Source: Arthrobacter sp. CDRTa11 (GTDB lineage Bacteria > Actinomycetota > Actinomycetes > Actinomycetales > Micrococcaceae). From it: a stretch of 64,000 nucleotides of DNA. The translations under genes and the position numbers were made by a program. Location: positions 3,472,001 through 3,536,000 of the forward strand of contig NZ_CP044532.1 of the NCBI RefSeq assembly GCF_026427775.1. Direction: 5' to 3'. The stretch's first letter is position 1; every line of letters begins with the position of its first letter. The notes under the pieces were generated by a model. That model did not search any database and had not been told where the DNA came from. It saw only the letters and a program-made list of their open reading frames with translations. Positions 27,399 to 40,400 of the stretch are shown here, in pieces.

Positions 27399-29636
27399 TC
27401 ACTGTTTAACGCTCAAACCAACGTCCTGACTCACCTCAGTTGAGCCGGCCGTTCCTCCGCCGCCGACGGGCTCGCTGCTCCGCCTTCGGCGGCGGCTCAG
27501 GATAAGCTCCGCGACGGTCCACGCCCCGGCCACGCCGACGGACAGGACAATACTGGCCACAACCACAGGCCAGCCCGGCGGTTCGAAGCTGATGGTGAGG
27601 GTTTTCCCAACAGAGCCCGCGGGAATGTCGACGGCGAGAAGGTACCCGCGCAGGGGTGCTGAGACAGTTGCCCCATCGGCTTTGTATCCTGGCCACGCCA
27701 GGCGGCTGAGTACGGCCTTGCCCGGAGAATCTTCCATCCGGTCCACGCGGATCCGAACGTCGCGGCTGGTTTCCGACACCAATGAAATGGCGGTCCCCTC
27801 GGAAGTCCAGACTGGCTGGCCGGTATTCAGCAGCGGTTTGTCCCGGACCCATACCACCGAGTCCGTGCTCCTGTCGGCCTCATGCCAGCCGTTTGGAGGT
27901 GCGCCGCCAAAGCGATCTCCGGAAGGGGCCTCCGGATCCCGAAGTAACTGGATGGTGTCGATGGACAGCAGATCCGCCAGGACCTTACCCGTGGCAGTGT
28001 CCGTCTCAAAGAGCTTCCCGGCGGCTGCTGGGCAGGTCCAGCCATGGCTTGAGATGCACAGATCCTCAGCGTATTTGGCGAACATGATCGGCGTATAGAG
28101 GTTCTGGACTTCGGCGGAATTCAAATACCACGCGTTAGAGGCCAATGTCTCCTCCCAGATCCGTGGTCCCAATTTAGTGGGATCGCCCACGATGAAGGTG
28201 CCACCTTGTGCTTCTGGGAGCTGAGAGGAGTAGCTTCCCGGGGTATCCGGCATCCGGTAGTCAGGCAGCGGCGACGATTTGAAGGCCACATGCTGTCCCC
28301 CGGCAATGGCCATGCTCAGTAGTACCACTCCCCCGGCCAAGACCACTGGCTCTTTGAGGCGGGGCCACCGCTGTGGAGAGTAGAGGAAAAAGAGGAGCCC
28401 GGCGATACCCGCAACGGCCAGCAGCCCGAAGACCGCCGCCATGCGGAAGGACGGGAACTGGCTCCAGCCGAGGTAAAGTCCGGCGAGCACCGTCGCCGCA
28501 GTGACGATCACGCGTCCACGGCTGAGCACGGGCACCCTGAAGCGTGAGACCAGCACCGACAGCGTCAGCAGGACAGCCAGGGAAACATAGGGCATGATCC
28601 TGATCGGAAAACGAAGAGGTCCCAGATCGCTGGGGGCCAACGTCAGAGCCAGCGACATTAAACCGACAAACCATAGTCCTGAAAGTTCCCTGCCTGCCTG
28701 CTTCACCCTGTGGTAGTCCACTATCGAGAGGACTGGGAGAAACCACGCCACGTACAGCAGGGGTACCGTCGCAAACCCGCCCCACCATCCAGTGACTTGG
28801 GGCAGGGTGCCGGGGACCCAGGAAGTAAACAGTCCACTGAGGTCAGGGGTCAGGAACCCACTGTTCGCGATCCCCCCAGTGCGGGCTGTCACCGGCGCGG
28901 TGAGGACGCCCGGGAGGTACACCGCCAACGCGATGAATCCACAGACCAGGCCGGCGAGGAGTAAGCGGGAGGAAGCCCGGCGCCTTCCTCGCAGTGATGC
29001 CTCCACCAGCAGTCCCACAAAGACGATGGCGAGCATGAGGGTACCGTGAACGTAGCCAATGGTTATCAGCACGTAGGCCGATGCCAGTGCAAGGAGGGGA
29101 TTGCCCTCTTTGAAGGCCATCCGGCGCAGTCCGTACCAGGTAATGGGCAAAAGGCTGAAAACCATAAGCCCGGTGACCCAGGAGGCCGCGTCGATGTACA
29201 CGGTGAATCCGGTCAGCGTCACCGCAACCCCAGCGATGGCTGCCCACTCCGGCCGGGCCTTGTAGCTCCTCGCCAACAGGAAGGTGCCGGCAGCAAGGAT
29301 GCAGAGAAAGGCAATCTTGAGAACTGTCGAAAAAACAACAATATTGGCCGAGCGGCTTGCCAGCCAACCGATCAGGAGAATAAGGGGATTCCAGATCCCC
29401 CACTGGCCTTCAGCAGCGTAGTTCCCTGCCCCCCAGGCACTGTCACTGAAGACTGGCCACTCCCCTGCGCTGAGTTTGGTGCCAATTTCGAACCAGATGC
29501 CGAAGGCCCCGGCCTGCGTATCGTCGTAGTAGTAAAACCTGTTGTTGGTGATGAGCGGAACCAGGGAACCAATGAAGGCTGCAACCACTGTCCCAATCAG
29601 CCACGTGACATCGCTGCGGGGACGCAAAGCACTCAC
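27399..29636 (-). CDS. YfhO-like GT-C membrane protein (second copy)
   Basis: 745 residues, clearly paralogous to 21322-23628: YYYDDTQAGAFGIW, GNYAAEGQWGIWNPL, ITISFEPPGW and the same order of about 12 helices, external domain and final helix. The GTG start at 29636 overlaps the upstream ABC ATPase stop by four bases (GTGA), so it is the last gene of the Wzm/Wzt/GlfT2/Glf operon. That places it with galactofuranose polymer synthesis and export. It could add side-chain sugars from polyprenyl phosphate to the exported polymer. The acceptor and sugar are unknown. Confidence 0.8.
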   Translation of the reverse strand: MSALRPRSDVTWLIGTVVAAFIGSLVPLITNNRFYYYDDTQAGAFGIWFEIGTKLSAGEWPVFSDSAWGAGNYAAEGQWGIWNPLILLIGWLASRSANIVVFSTVLKIAFLCILAAGTFLLARSYKARPEWAAIAGVAVTLTGFTVYIDAASWVTGLMVFSLLPITWYGLRRMAFKEGNPLLALASAYVLITIGYVHGTLMLAIVFVGLLVEASLRGRRRASSRLLLAGLVCGFIALAVYLPGVLTAPVTARTGGIANSGFLTPDLSGLFTSWVPGTLPQVTGWWGGFATVPLLYVAWFLPVLSIVDYHRVKQAGRELSGLWFVGLMSLALTLAPSDLGPLRFPIRIMPYVSLAVLLTLSVLVSRFRVPVLSRGRVIVTAATVLAGLYLGWSQFPSFRMAAVFGLLAVAGIAGLLFFLYSPQRWPRLKEPVVLAGGVVLLSMAIAGGQHVAFKSSPLPDYRMPDTPGSYSSQLPEAQGGTFIVGDPTKLGPRIWEETLASNAWYLNSAEVQNLYTPIMFAKYAEDLCISSHGWTCPAAAGKLFETDTATGKVLADLLSIDTIQLLRDPEAPSGDRFGGAPPNGWHEADRSTDSVVWVRDKPLLNTGQPVWTSEGTAISLVSETSRDVRIRVDRMEDSPGKAVLSRLAWPGYKADGATVSAPLRGYLLAVDIPAGSVGKTLTISFEPPGWPVVVASIVLSVGVAGAWTVAELILSRRRRRSSEPVGGGGTAGSTEVSQDVGLSVKQ

Positions 29637-30403
29637 AAACTGTCCTCGGATTCCGTTTGCGCGGAACGCCGCCTCAGTTCTGCCACAACGGAATGCACCT
29701 CGCCATCCATGACCACGTTGCCGTGTTCCAGAAGCACGCCGCGCTCACAGACTGTGGCGACCAAATCCAGGTCATGGCTCACAACAAACAGGGTCTTGCC
29801 CAGTTCTGAGAGCTCCTTGATCTTGGCAATGCACTTGCGCTGGAAAGGTTCGTCTCCCACCGCAAGGATTTCATCGATCAGGAACACTTCCGGGTCCGTG
29901 TGCACGGCGATGGAGAACGCGAGCCGGAGGTACATGCCCGACGAATAGAACTTCACTTCCGTGTCGATGAACTCTCCAATTTCGGAAAATTCGACAATGG
30001 AGTCAAACATCTCGTCGATCTGTTTCTCAGTCATCCCCAGGATGGCTCCATTGAGGTACACGTTGTCCCGGCCACTGAGGTCGTGATGGAACCCTGCGCC
30101 CACTTCGATGAGGCCGGCTACACGGCCGCGCGTGCGGACCGTTCCGCCGTCGGGCTGCAAAACTCCGGAAATCAGCTTCAGCAGCGTCGATTTCCCCGAA
30201 CCGTTGAGGCCCATAAGCGCAACTGTCTCGCCCTGCCTCACTTCGAGGGAGACGTGGTTGAGGGCAAGGAACTTCTTCGACAAATCACCTTTGCGGCCCT
30301 TGACCAGCCAGACCAGGGCTTCCTTGAGGGAGCGGGTGTGTCGCAGCACGAACTGCTTCCGCAGGTCGATGCAGCTGATGGCTACATGGCCATGCTTCGT
30401 CAT
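29633..30403 (-). CDS. wzt: ABC transporter ATP-binding protein for polysaccharide export (Wzt type)
   Basis: 256 residues. Walker A GLNGSGKST (Lys71), an O-antigen/teichoic-acid exporter type region GLIEVGAGFHHDLSGRDNVYLNGAILG, ABC signature YSSGMYLRLAFS and Walker B VFLIDEILAVGD are seen. It lacks the extra C-terminal carbohydrate-binding domain of some Wzt proteins, and in this resembles the mycobacterial galactan exporter ATPase and TagH core. With the permease encoded one base upstream it should export a lipid-linked glycan, here probably galactofuranose-containing. Confidence 0.93.
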   Translation of the reverse strand: MTKHGHVAISCIDLRKQFVLRHTRSLKEALVWLVKGRKGDLSKKFLALNHVSLEVRQGETVALMGLNGSGKSTLLKLISGVLQPDGGTVRTRGRVAGLIEVGAGFHHDLSGRDNVYLNGAILGMTEKQIDEMFDSIVEFSEIGEFIDTEVKFYSSGMYLRLAFSIAVHTDPEVFLIDEILAVGDEPFQRKCIAKIKELSELGKTLFVVSHDLDLVATVCERGVLLEHGNVVMDGEVHSVVAELRRRSAQTESEDSL

Positions 30404-30404
30404 G

Positions 30405-31274
30405 TCAGAGCTCCTGGGCGAAGTGAACGGCGAGGCGCCGGAACGTGAACTGGCCGAGGAACAAAACGAGCAGCGTGATCACCATGGCAACGGGAAGCCA
30501 CAGCGTGAAAAGATCCGGCGGCATAACGTCGCCCACCAGCTGATCCGCCTTGAGCGTCGGTTCCCAGAAGGCCCAATGGAAGACCTCGACGGCGACCGTC
30601 ATGGGGTTTAGCTGGTACACCCAGAACCATGGCCCCATGACACGCTCAACCATCGACCACACGTAGAGCACCGGCGAAGCCCACGTGACCACCATAACGA
30701 TCATGTCGACGATGTTCTCGGAATCGCGAAAGTAGACATTGATGGCACCAAAAATCAGGCCAAGTCCCGTGGCGAGAACCGCGACCATCAGGAATATCAG
30801 GCCGACAGCCGCCAGTTGAAGGATCGACGGCGTCCATCCCACCACAAGGCACGCGCCAATCAGAACCAGAAGCTGCGGGAGAAAATGCGCCGCCGAAACC
30901 CATACCGTAGACACAGGAAAGAGCTCCCGCGGCAGGTAGATCTTCCTGATGAGATCGCGGTTGTCAACGATGGAGCGGGTGGCATTGGACAGCGACTCCG
31001 TAAAGAAGTTGACCAAAACAATTCCCGCAAAGAGGTAAATCGCATAATTGGGCGTGCCGCGTTGGAGGTTCAGGAAAATGCCCAGCGCCACAAAGTAAAT
31101 GAGGAACTGGACCAGGGGCTTGACGTAAGACCACATCAGGCCCAGCACCGAACCCCTGTAGCGTACCTTGATTTCCTTGCGCACCAGCAGCTTCAGGAGG
31201 AACCGGTCGCCGTAGACATCCAGCAGGCCCCGTCCGCTTCCGGGCCTGACCAGCTGGTCGGACTGACCCGCCAT
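30405..31274 (-). CDS. wzm: ABC-2 type polysaccharide export permease (Wzm type)
   Basis: 289 residues with six membrane helices and the ABC-2 transporter pattern: KEIKVRYRGSVLGLMWSYVKPL at the start of the membrane part, SLSNATRSIVDNRDLIRKIYLPRELFP, and a C-terminal pair of helices. The gene begins directly after the GlfT2 stop codon with no gap and ends one base before the ATPase ATG. It is the membrane channel partner of Wzt. Neighbouring Glf and GlfT2 point to a galactofuranan as cargo. Confidence 0.93.
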   Translation of the reverse strand: MAGQSDQLVRPGSGRGLLDVYGDRFLLKLLVRKEIKVRYRGSVLGLMWSYVKPLVQFLIYFVALGIFLNLQRGTPNYAIYLFAGIVLVNFFTESLSNATRSIVDNRDLIRKIYLPRELFPVSTVWVSAAHFLPQLLVLIGACLVVGWTPSILQLAAVGLIFLMVAVLATGLGLIFGAINVYFRDSENIVDMIVMVVTWASPVLYVWSMVERVMGPWFWVYQLNPMTVAVEVFHWAFWEPTLKADQLVGDVMPPDLFTLWLPVAMVITLLVLFLGQFTFRRLAVHFAQEL

Positions 31275-34525
<3,251 letters not shown>

Positions 34526-34634
34526 TCATTGGCTGGGGACTGTCCTTGGCTCCGCTGTGGAGGGCCGGTTACCGCATCAGACGGCCGACCCCCCATATGC
34601 AGCCCAGCAGGCGTTCCGGCCTGCGCCTGGGGAG

Positions 34635-35621
34635 TCAGAGGGCGACGACGCCGCCCGTCCTCGCGGATTCCAACACGGCTTCTGCGACGCGGAGTGTTTC
34701 CAGTCCCTCGGCCATCGTGACCACGTTCATGGATTTTCCGAGGATGGCATCCCGGAACGCTTCGTGCTCCATTTTCAGCGGTTCCCGCTTGGCAAGGGCG
34801 AACCGGGTGCTGGATCCCTCCGATACACCACGGAATGCCGCCATCGATTCCCATTCAGTCTGCAGGGTTCCGTTCTCCACAAACGTCAGGTCGGCAGAGA
34901 TGGTGTCTGCTATGAAGGCACCCCGCTCGCCCAGGACGATGGCGGTGCGCTCCTTCATGGGTGAAAGCCAGTTCACGATGTGGTTGGTGACAATGCCATC
35001 ACCCAGGTGACCTATGGCTGTGACCATGTCCTCGTGCTCCCGCCCACTGCGTGATGTGGTGTGGGCCACCACATCGACGTAGTTGCTCTGGGCAAGCCAC
35101 GCGGTCAGGTCGATGTCATGCGTCGCGAGGTCCTTAACCACTCCCACATCTGCGATCCGAGCAGGAAATGGACCCTGCCGGCGCGTGGAGATCTGGTAAA
35201 CGTCGCCAAGATCTCCGGCTTCAAGCCGCGCCCGCAGGCTCTGCAGCGATGGGTTGAAGCGTTCAATGTGGCCAACGGCCCCGATCAGCCCCATCCTTTC
35301 GAAGGCGGCTGCGATCCGACGGCCCGATTCGGAATCATTGGCAATCGGTTTTTCGACGAGGCAGTGGATGCCCGCTTCGGCCAATTGCATGGCCACTTCC
35401 TCGTGCAGGACCGTGGGTACTGCCACTACGGCACAATCGATGCCCTGGGCGATCATGTCTTCGACTTTGTCGTGGACGGTCAAGCCATTGGCCACGCCGT
35501 GCGAGTCACCGAAGGAGTCAGCCATGGCGACGAGTTCCACGCCGTCGAGCTCCCGCAGCACGCGGGCATGGTGCCTGCCCATCATTCCGAGGCCGATAAG
35601 TCCGGCACGCAGGTTCGCCAC
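34635..35621 (-). CDS. Gfo/Idh/MocA-family sugar-nucleotide dehydrogenase (WlbA/WbpB-like)
   Basis: 328 residues. A Rossmann opening ANLRAGLIGLGMMGRHHARVL, the EKPI catalytic Lys motif (CLVEKPIAND) and GHIERFNP in the C-terminal domain fit the family. Its stop lies 185 bases before Glf, and its GTG start shares one base with the aminotransferase stop (TAGTG). Together with the aminotransferase and left-handed helix acyltransferase it matches the WlbA-WlbE-WlbB (WbpB-WbpE-WbpD) order of functions. In that pathway the 3-position of a UDP-GlcNAc derivative is oxidised, aminated and acetylated. The family is firm; the pathway is inferred from the trio. Confidence 0.85.
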   Translation of the reverse strand: MANLRAGLIGLGMMGRHHARVLRELDGVELVAMADSFGDSHGVANGLTVHDKVEDMIAQGIDCAVVAVPTVLHEEVAMQLAEAGIHCLVEKPIANDSESGRRIAAAFERMGLIGAVGHIERFNPSLQSLRARLEAGDLGDVYQISTRRQGPFPARIADVGVVKDLATHDIDLTAWLAQSNYVDVVAHTTSRSGREHEDMVTAIGHLGDGIVTNHIVNWLSPMKERTAIVLGERGAFIADTISADLTFVENGTLQTEWESMAAFRGVSEGSSTRFALAKREPLKMEHEAFRDAILGKSMNVVTMAEGLETLRVAEAVLESARTGGVVAL

Positions 35622-36712
35622 TAGCTGCCAGCCTTTGCGAGTGCGTTCACTGCAGCGACAATACGCTCCAGGTCATTCTGGCTAAGGGACGGGTGAACCG
35701 GGAGGGAAAGAACCGTCCTGGCGGCCTCCTCGGTGACCGGAAGGTCGTCCTGTGTCCGGAACGGAGCCAGCTGGTTGTTTGGTATCGGGTAGTACACCCC
35801 GCAACCCACGTTGTACTCCTCCCGCAGCGCCTTGGCGAAGCCGTCCCGGTCGTCGTCGACCCTGATCGTGTACTGGTGGTACACGTGTTCGCAACCTGCA
35901 GCAACTGTGGGTGTCATGACACCCTCGATATTTTCGTCCAGGAAAGCCGCATTCTCCTGCCGGGTCCTGGTCCAGCCGAGCACCTTTGTGAGCTGCACAC
36001 GGCCGATGGCAGCATGGATGTTGGTCATCCGCGCATTAAAGCCGACCAGTTCGTTTTCGTACTGGCGTTCCATCCCCTGGTTCCGGAGGAGGCGGAGTCG
36101 GCGTTCGACGTCCGCCAGGCCGGTGCTGACCATGCCACCCTCACCGGAGGTCATGTTCTTCGTCGGATACAGACTGAACATGGCAAAGTCGCCGAAGGTT
36201 CCCACCTTCCGGCCGTTCACGGCTGCGCCGTGCGCCTGGGCTGCATCCTCAAAGACCTTGAGTCCATGCTTGGACGCAAGCGAGCCTATAGCGTCGACGT
36301 CGAAGGGGTGGCCGTACAGGTGCACGGGCATGATGGCCGCCGTCTTATCCGTAATCCTGGATTCGACAGAAGACGGGTCAAGGGTAAAGTACTTCGGCTC
36401 AATGTCCGCGAATACAGGAGTCGCCCCGGTCAGAGCGACTGAGTTGGCTGTCGCGGCAAACGTGAAGGAAGGAACTATCACTTCGTCCCCCGGCCCAATC
36501 CCGGCTGCGAGAAGCCCGAGATGGAGGCCTGAAGTTCCCGAGTTGACGGCCACTGCAGCGCGTCCGTCGAGCAGGACGTCGGAGAACTCCTGCTCGAACG
36601 ACGCCACCTCCGCCCCTTGCGCCAACTGCCCTGATGCCAGTACGGCATCAACGGCCGCGCGCTCGTCATCGCCAATGATCGGCTTGGCGGGCGGGATAAA
36701 TTCGTGGCTCAT
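35621..36712 (-). CDS. DegT/DnrJ/EryC1/StrS aminotransferase (WlbE/WbpE-like)
   Basis: 363 residues. PLP-enzyme motifs: AVNSGTSGLHLGLLAAG, VIVPSFTFAATANS, VFEDAAQAHGA (Asp156) and SLYPTKNMTSGEGGM with the PLP-binding Lys185. It probably aminates a 3-keto UDP-sugar made by the dehydrogenase encoded next. The ATG shares one base with the acyltransferase stop (TAATG) and the stop shares one base with the dehydrogenase start, so the three are tightly coupled. Confidence 0.9.
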   Translation of the reverse strand: MSHEFIPPAKPIIGDDERAAVDAVLASGQLAQGAEVASFEQEFSDVLLDGRAAVAVNSGTSGLHLGLLAAGIGPGDEVIVPSFTFAATANSVALTGATPVFADIEPKYFTLDPSSVESRITDKTAAIMPVHLYGHPFDVDAIGSLASKHGLKVFEDAAQAHGAAVNGRKVGTFGDFAMFSLYPTKNMTSGEGGMVSTGLADVERRLRLLRNQGMERQYENELVGFNARMTNIHAAIGRVQLTKVLGWTRTRQENAAFLDENIEGVMTPTVAAGCEHVYHQYTIRVDDDRDGFAKALREEYNVGCGVYYPIPNNQLAPFRTQDDLPVTEEAARTVLSLPVHPSLSQNDLERIVAAVNALAKAGS

Positions 36713-37299
36713 TAATCAACCTCTCGAAGAATTTCGTCGTTTTCGACATACATGGCGCCGGTTTCCGGGCATTCCCACTGCTCGCCGCGTTGCTTCAGCG
36801 GGAATCCTGCCTTTCCAACCCAACCGAGGCGTTTGGCTGGTACTCCGGCCATGAGGGCAAAGTCAGGCACGTCCTTGGTGACTACGGCGCCGGCGGCAAC
36901 TGTTGCCCAGCGGCCGATCGTCACGGGAGCCACGCAAACAGCCCTGGCACCGATGGACGCTCCCCGTTTGATGCTGACGCCTACCGGCACCCAGTCGTGG
37001 GCGCTCTTAAGCACTCCGTCCGGAGTGATAGCCCGGGGATAGGTGTCGTTTGTCAGGACTACAGCAGGCCCGATGAAGACTCCGTCTTCCAGTTCTGCGG
37101 GTTCATACACGAGCGCGTAGTTTTGGACTTTGCAATTGTCCCCCATCGTGACGCCGGTCCCGATGTAGGCGCCTCGGCCAACGACGCAATTTACGCCCAG
37201 CTGTGCACCATCGCGTATCTGGGCCAGATGCCAAATTTTGGAACCCTCACCAATGACCGCCTCAGCTGACACATCGGCGTTGTCCGCAACCTCTATCAC
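36712..37299 (-). CDS. Left-handed beta-helix acyltransferase (WlbB/WbpD-like N-acetyltransferase)
   Basis: The start is set at GTG 37299. AGGAAGGA precedes it by nine bases, the N-terminus then matches the family (VIEVADNADVSAEAVIGEGSKIWHLAQIRDGAQLG), and a -10 box at 37341-37346 would start the RNA downstream of the farther ATG at 37338. 195 residues with a run of hexapeptide repeats and the insert TNDTYPRAITPDG typical of sugar N-acetyltransferases. It is first of the trio and should acetylate the 3-amino UDP-sugar made by the aminotransferase. Divergent from the EssC-like gene. Confidence 0.87.
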   Translation of the reverse strand: MIEVADNADVSAEAVIGEGSKIWHLAQIRDGAQLGVNCVVGRGAYIGTGVTMGDNCKVQNYALVYEPAELEDGVFIGPAVVLTNDTYPRAITPDGVLKSAHDWVPVGVSIKRGASIGARAVCVAPVTIGRWATVAAGAVVTKDVPDFALMAGVPAKRLGWVGKAGFPLKQRGEQWECPETGAMYVENDEILREVD

Positions 37300-37340
37300 C
37301 CGTGAACGTCCTTCCTTATAGACACATGGCAACGTCATTC

Positions 37341-37346
37341 ATACTA
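37341..37346 (-). promoter_or_regulatory. Candidate -10 box of the acyltransferase-aminotransferase-dehydrogenase operon
   Basis: TAGTAT on the minus strand predicts a start near 37334, leaving a leader of about 35 bases with AGGAAGGA (37309-37316) before GTG 37299. A -35 box is not clear. Confidence 0.45.
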
Positions 37347-37498
37347 GACGACCGTTCGACATTGACCGGCCAAGCATGGCGTCCCCTGAAGTTCAAGCAC
37401 GGCTCTGCCGTCGTTGTCCACATAGGGCCCGCGCACCGGGGACAGCGTCATGAAGGCCCAATAGCGTGGTTTTGAGCAGAAAGGCAGGAGGTCATTGC

Positions 37499-40400
37499 AT
37501 GAGGTTCCACTGCACTCTGGCGGGCAGTCCGGGCTCGGTGCTGCATGGCCCGCCTCATGAACTGACTATTGAGGCACCCGCAGGAACCAATGGAGCCGAG
37601 CTTGAGGCCCGGATCGCCGACAGGTTTGGAACTGGCCGGCTCCTCGTTGAGGGCGAAAGCATACGCCCGATGATGCTTGGGAAACCGCCTCTTGTCCATG
37701 GCGCCGTCCTCGTCGATAAGCCCGCTGGTTCGCCAGCGTTGAGGCCGCGGCGGCCCAGGTTCGAGCCCCCTCCTTCCCTGGCACTTGCTGTTCACAGTGG
37801 CGCCGGTGCAGGGACGGTGGTGCCGCTGCAGCGGGGCACCTACACCATTGGACGTGGCAACGCAGACATACCCATTCCGGACCCAGAGCTTTCCAGGGAA
37901 CACGCCCGCCTGGTGGTCACCGAGACTGTCATAACGATCGTGGATCTCGACAGTGTCAACGGTACCGAGGTGGATGGCGAGCGCATCAGGAACGCCGCCA
38001 TCACCACCGACTCCATGATTCATTGCGGAAATTCGACTATGTCCCTGATCGTTCTGGCGCAGCCTGGCCCCGGCCTGGGTGAGGCAGGAGCCTCCGTGGA
38101 GGAGCCTCTCGTTGTCAGCCACCGGGTTGAAGCTACCAACCGTGCAGCCCTTCTGGTGACTGCTGTGCTCCCACTGGCCATCGGCGTAGGACTTGCCGTT
38201 GTCACAGGAATGTGGATATTCCTGGCCTTCACCGCCCTCTCGGCAGTATCCATCGTCGTGCCTGTATTTTCCGGTCGGAGGCAGCGGCGTGCGCTGGCAG
38301 CGGCAGTCACGGCAGCGGTCCGCGAAGATAAGGATCGACGACGCCGGTCCGCCCCGCCGCTTTCCGTCCTGGTCATCGCCACCCATCATTCCGACCAGGG
38401 GTCGGTTCCGCCTGCAGTCCCTGCGGACCCGGTCTGGCTGCGGCTGGGCCTTGCTGTCCAGCCAGCCAATCTACGGTTCGAGCCCGCGGATCCGGACAAG
38501 GCCATTCCGACTGCGGGTCTTGTCCCCTTAACTCTCGATCCTGCCCGGTTGTTATCGACAGTCCGCGGCTCGCGTCTGGCAGTCGACGGCCTGCTCCGGT
38601 CAGCCCTGATGCAGCTGGCCGGCTACTCCCGGGCCCGCTCCTCACGCATCCTGGTACATGGCGCTGCCGGTTGCCTCCCACTCAGCGCACGCTACCTGCC
38701 TGCTGTCACCCTTTGCAGCAGCACGTCCGCTGTAACAACACTCCTGGAAAATGGCTGGGGGCCAGCCTACAGCCATGGGGTTCTGATTCTTACAGGTGCC
38801 GCTGACGCCGCTGAGACCCTCACGGGGATTGTTGCGAAAGCAGCGCAATTCAACTGGCAGGTGATTCATTTCTCGTTCGGGGACAGCCCTCCCGTCGTGG
38901 CCGATGTCGATCTCCATGAAGAAGGGACGCCGCATCGAACGGAAGCAGGGCACATAGCGTTTCTGCCGGATCTGGCGCCCATGCGGGTCTTTGACCATTT
39001 CTGCAGGGAATTGGCGGTCACCGTTGCAAGGCCGGGCAAGGATGCAAAGACGGTCCCACCGACGTGCTTGTTGGCTGAACTGATTCCCTCTTCACCGCCT
39101 GAAACATCTTCACGCTGGGCCACTGGCCGCCGGACTCGCGGCCTCGTTGTGCCCCTGGGCCGCAGCGCCGAGGGAAGCCGCCTGCTGGATCTGCAGGCCG
39201 ATGGGCCGCATCTTCTCGTCGCAGGAACCACCGGTTCGGGCAAATCTGAACTCCTGCGCAGCCTGACCCTTGCCTTATCGCTCACTTACCCCCCGGACCG
39301 AATCAATTTCCTGTTCGTCGATTTCAAGGGTGGTTCAGGACTTGGACCCCTGACTGGGCTTCCCCACTGTGTGGGAATTCTTACCGATCTGAGCACCCAC
39401 GAACTTGAGCGCTGGCTGACGTCACTTCGCGCGGAGATCCGGGTCCGGGAACAGATGCTGGCATCGGTCCAGGCACCCGACCTGGTGTCATATGCGACCA
39501 GCCAGGCGGGCAAGGATTCGCCACTTCCCCATCTCATAGTGGTCATCGATGAATTCCGCATGCTCGTGGACGATGCCCCGAATGCCCTCCAGGAGCTGAT
39601 GCGGATCGCCGCGATAGGACGCTCCTTAGGAGTCCACCTGATCATGGCGACTCAACGTCCCCAGGGTGCACTCACGGCCGACATCCGGGCCAACGTGACC
39701 ACCAGCATCGCCCTGCGGGTCCAGTCGGAGATGGAGTCGGTGGACATCATCAACTCCAAGGCGGCGGCAGCAATCAGCGTGGATACGCCGGGGAGGGCTT
39801 TCCTTGCCCGCGGCACGGAAGCGCCTCAGGAATTCCAGGCTGCTTCCATTGGGAGCGGGGCTTGCGCGGCTGAAGCCCCAGGCATCACCATCCAGCTGGC
39901 CAGCGAGGCGCTTCAGGCAACCGCAGATCCCGGCTTTGCAGCACCGGACCCAACGGTCCTGACACCGGCGCAGGCAGTGGCCCGGCACGTGAAGGCCACA
40001 ACGGATCTCTGGAGGGCCCTGGGTGGACACCCCGTTCGGCGTCCCGTCGCTGCTGCACTTCCCCGCGTTCTGCCCGAATACGGCACCCGGGAACAGGTCC
40101 TTGCCGAGGCTCCCCTCCCGTCATGGCTCCAGGAACGAACGCGGCGCGGATGGTCGATCAATCTGGGTTTGATGGATCTGCCCAACGAACAAAGGATTGC
40201 CCCGGTCATCTGGCAACCAGCCTGGCAAGGGCACCTGGCCCTTGTCGGCGGACCGGAGTCAGGTGCGGCCGAGGCCCTGGTTTTTGCAGTGCAGCAGCTT
40301 ATGGCCGACTCCGCCGAGTCCCATCTGTATGTGCTGGACGCCGGCACTACGCTCAGCGCCATCGCGTCCCACAGCCGGGTGGGTGCACTGGCTGGTTTGC

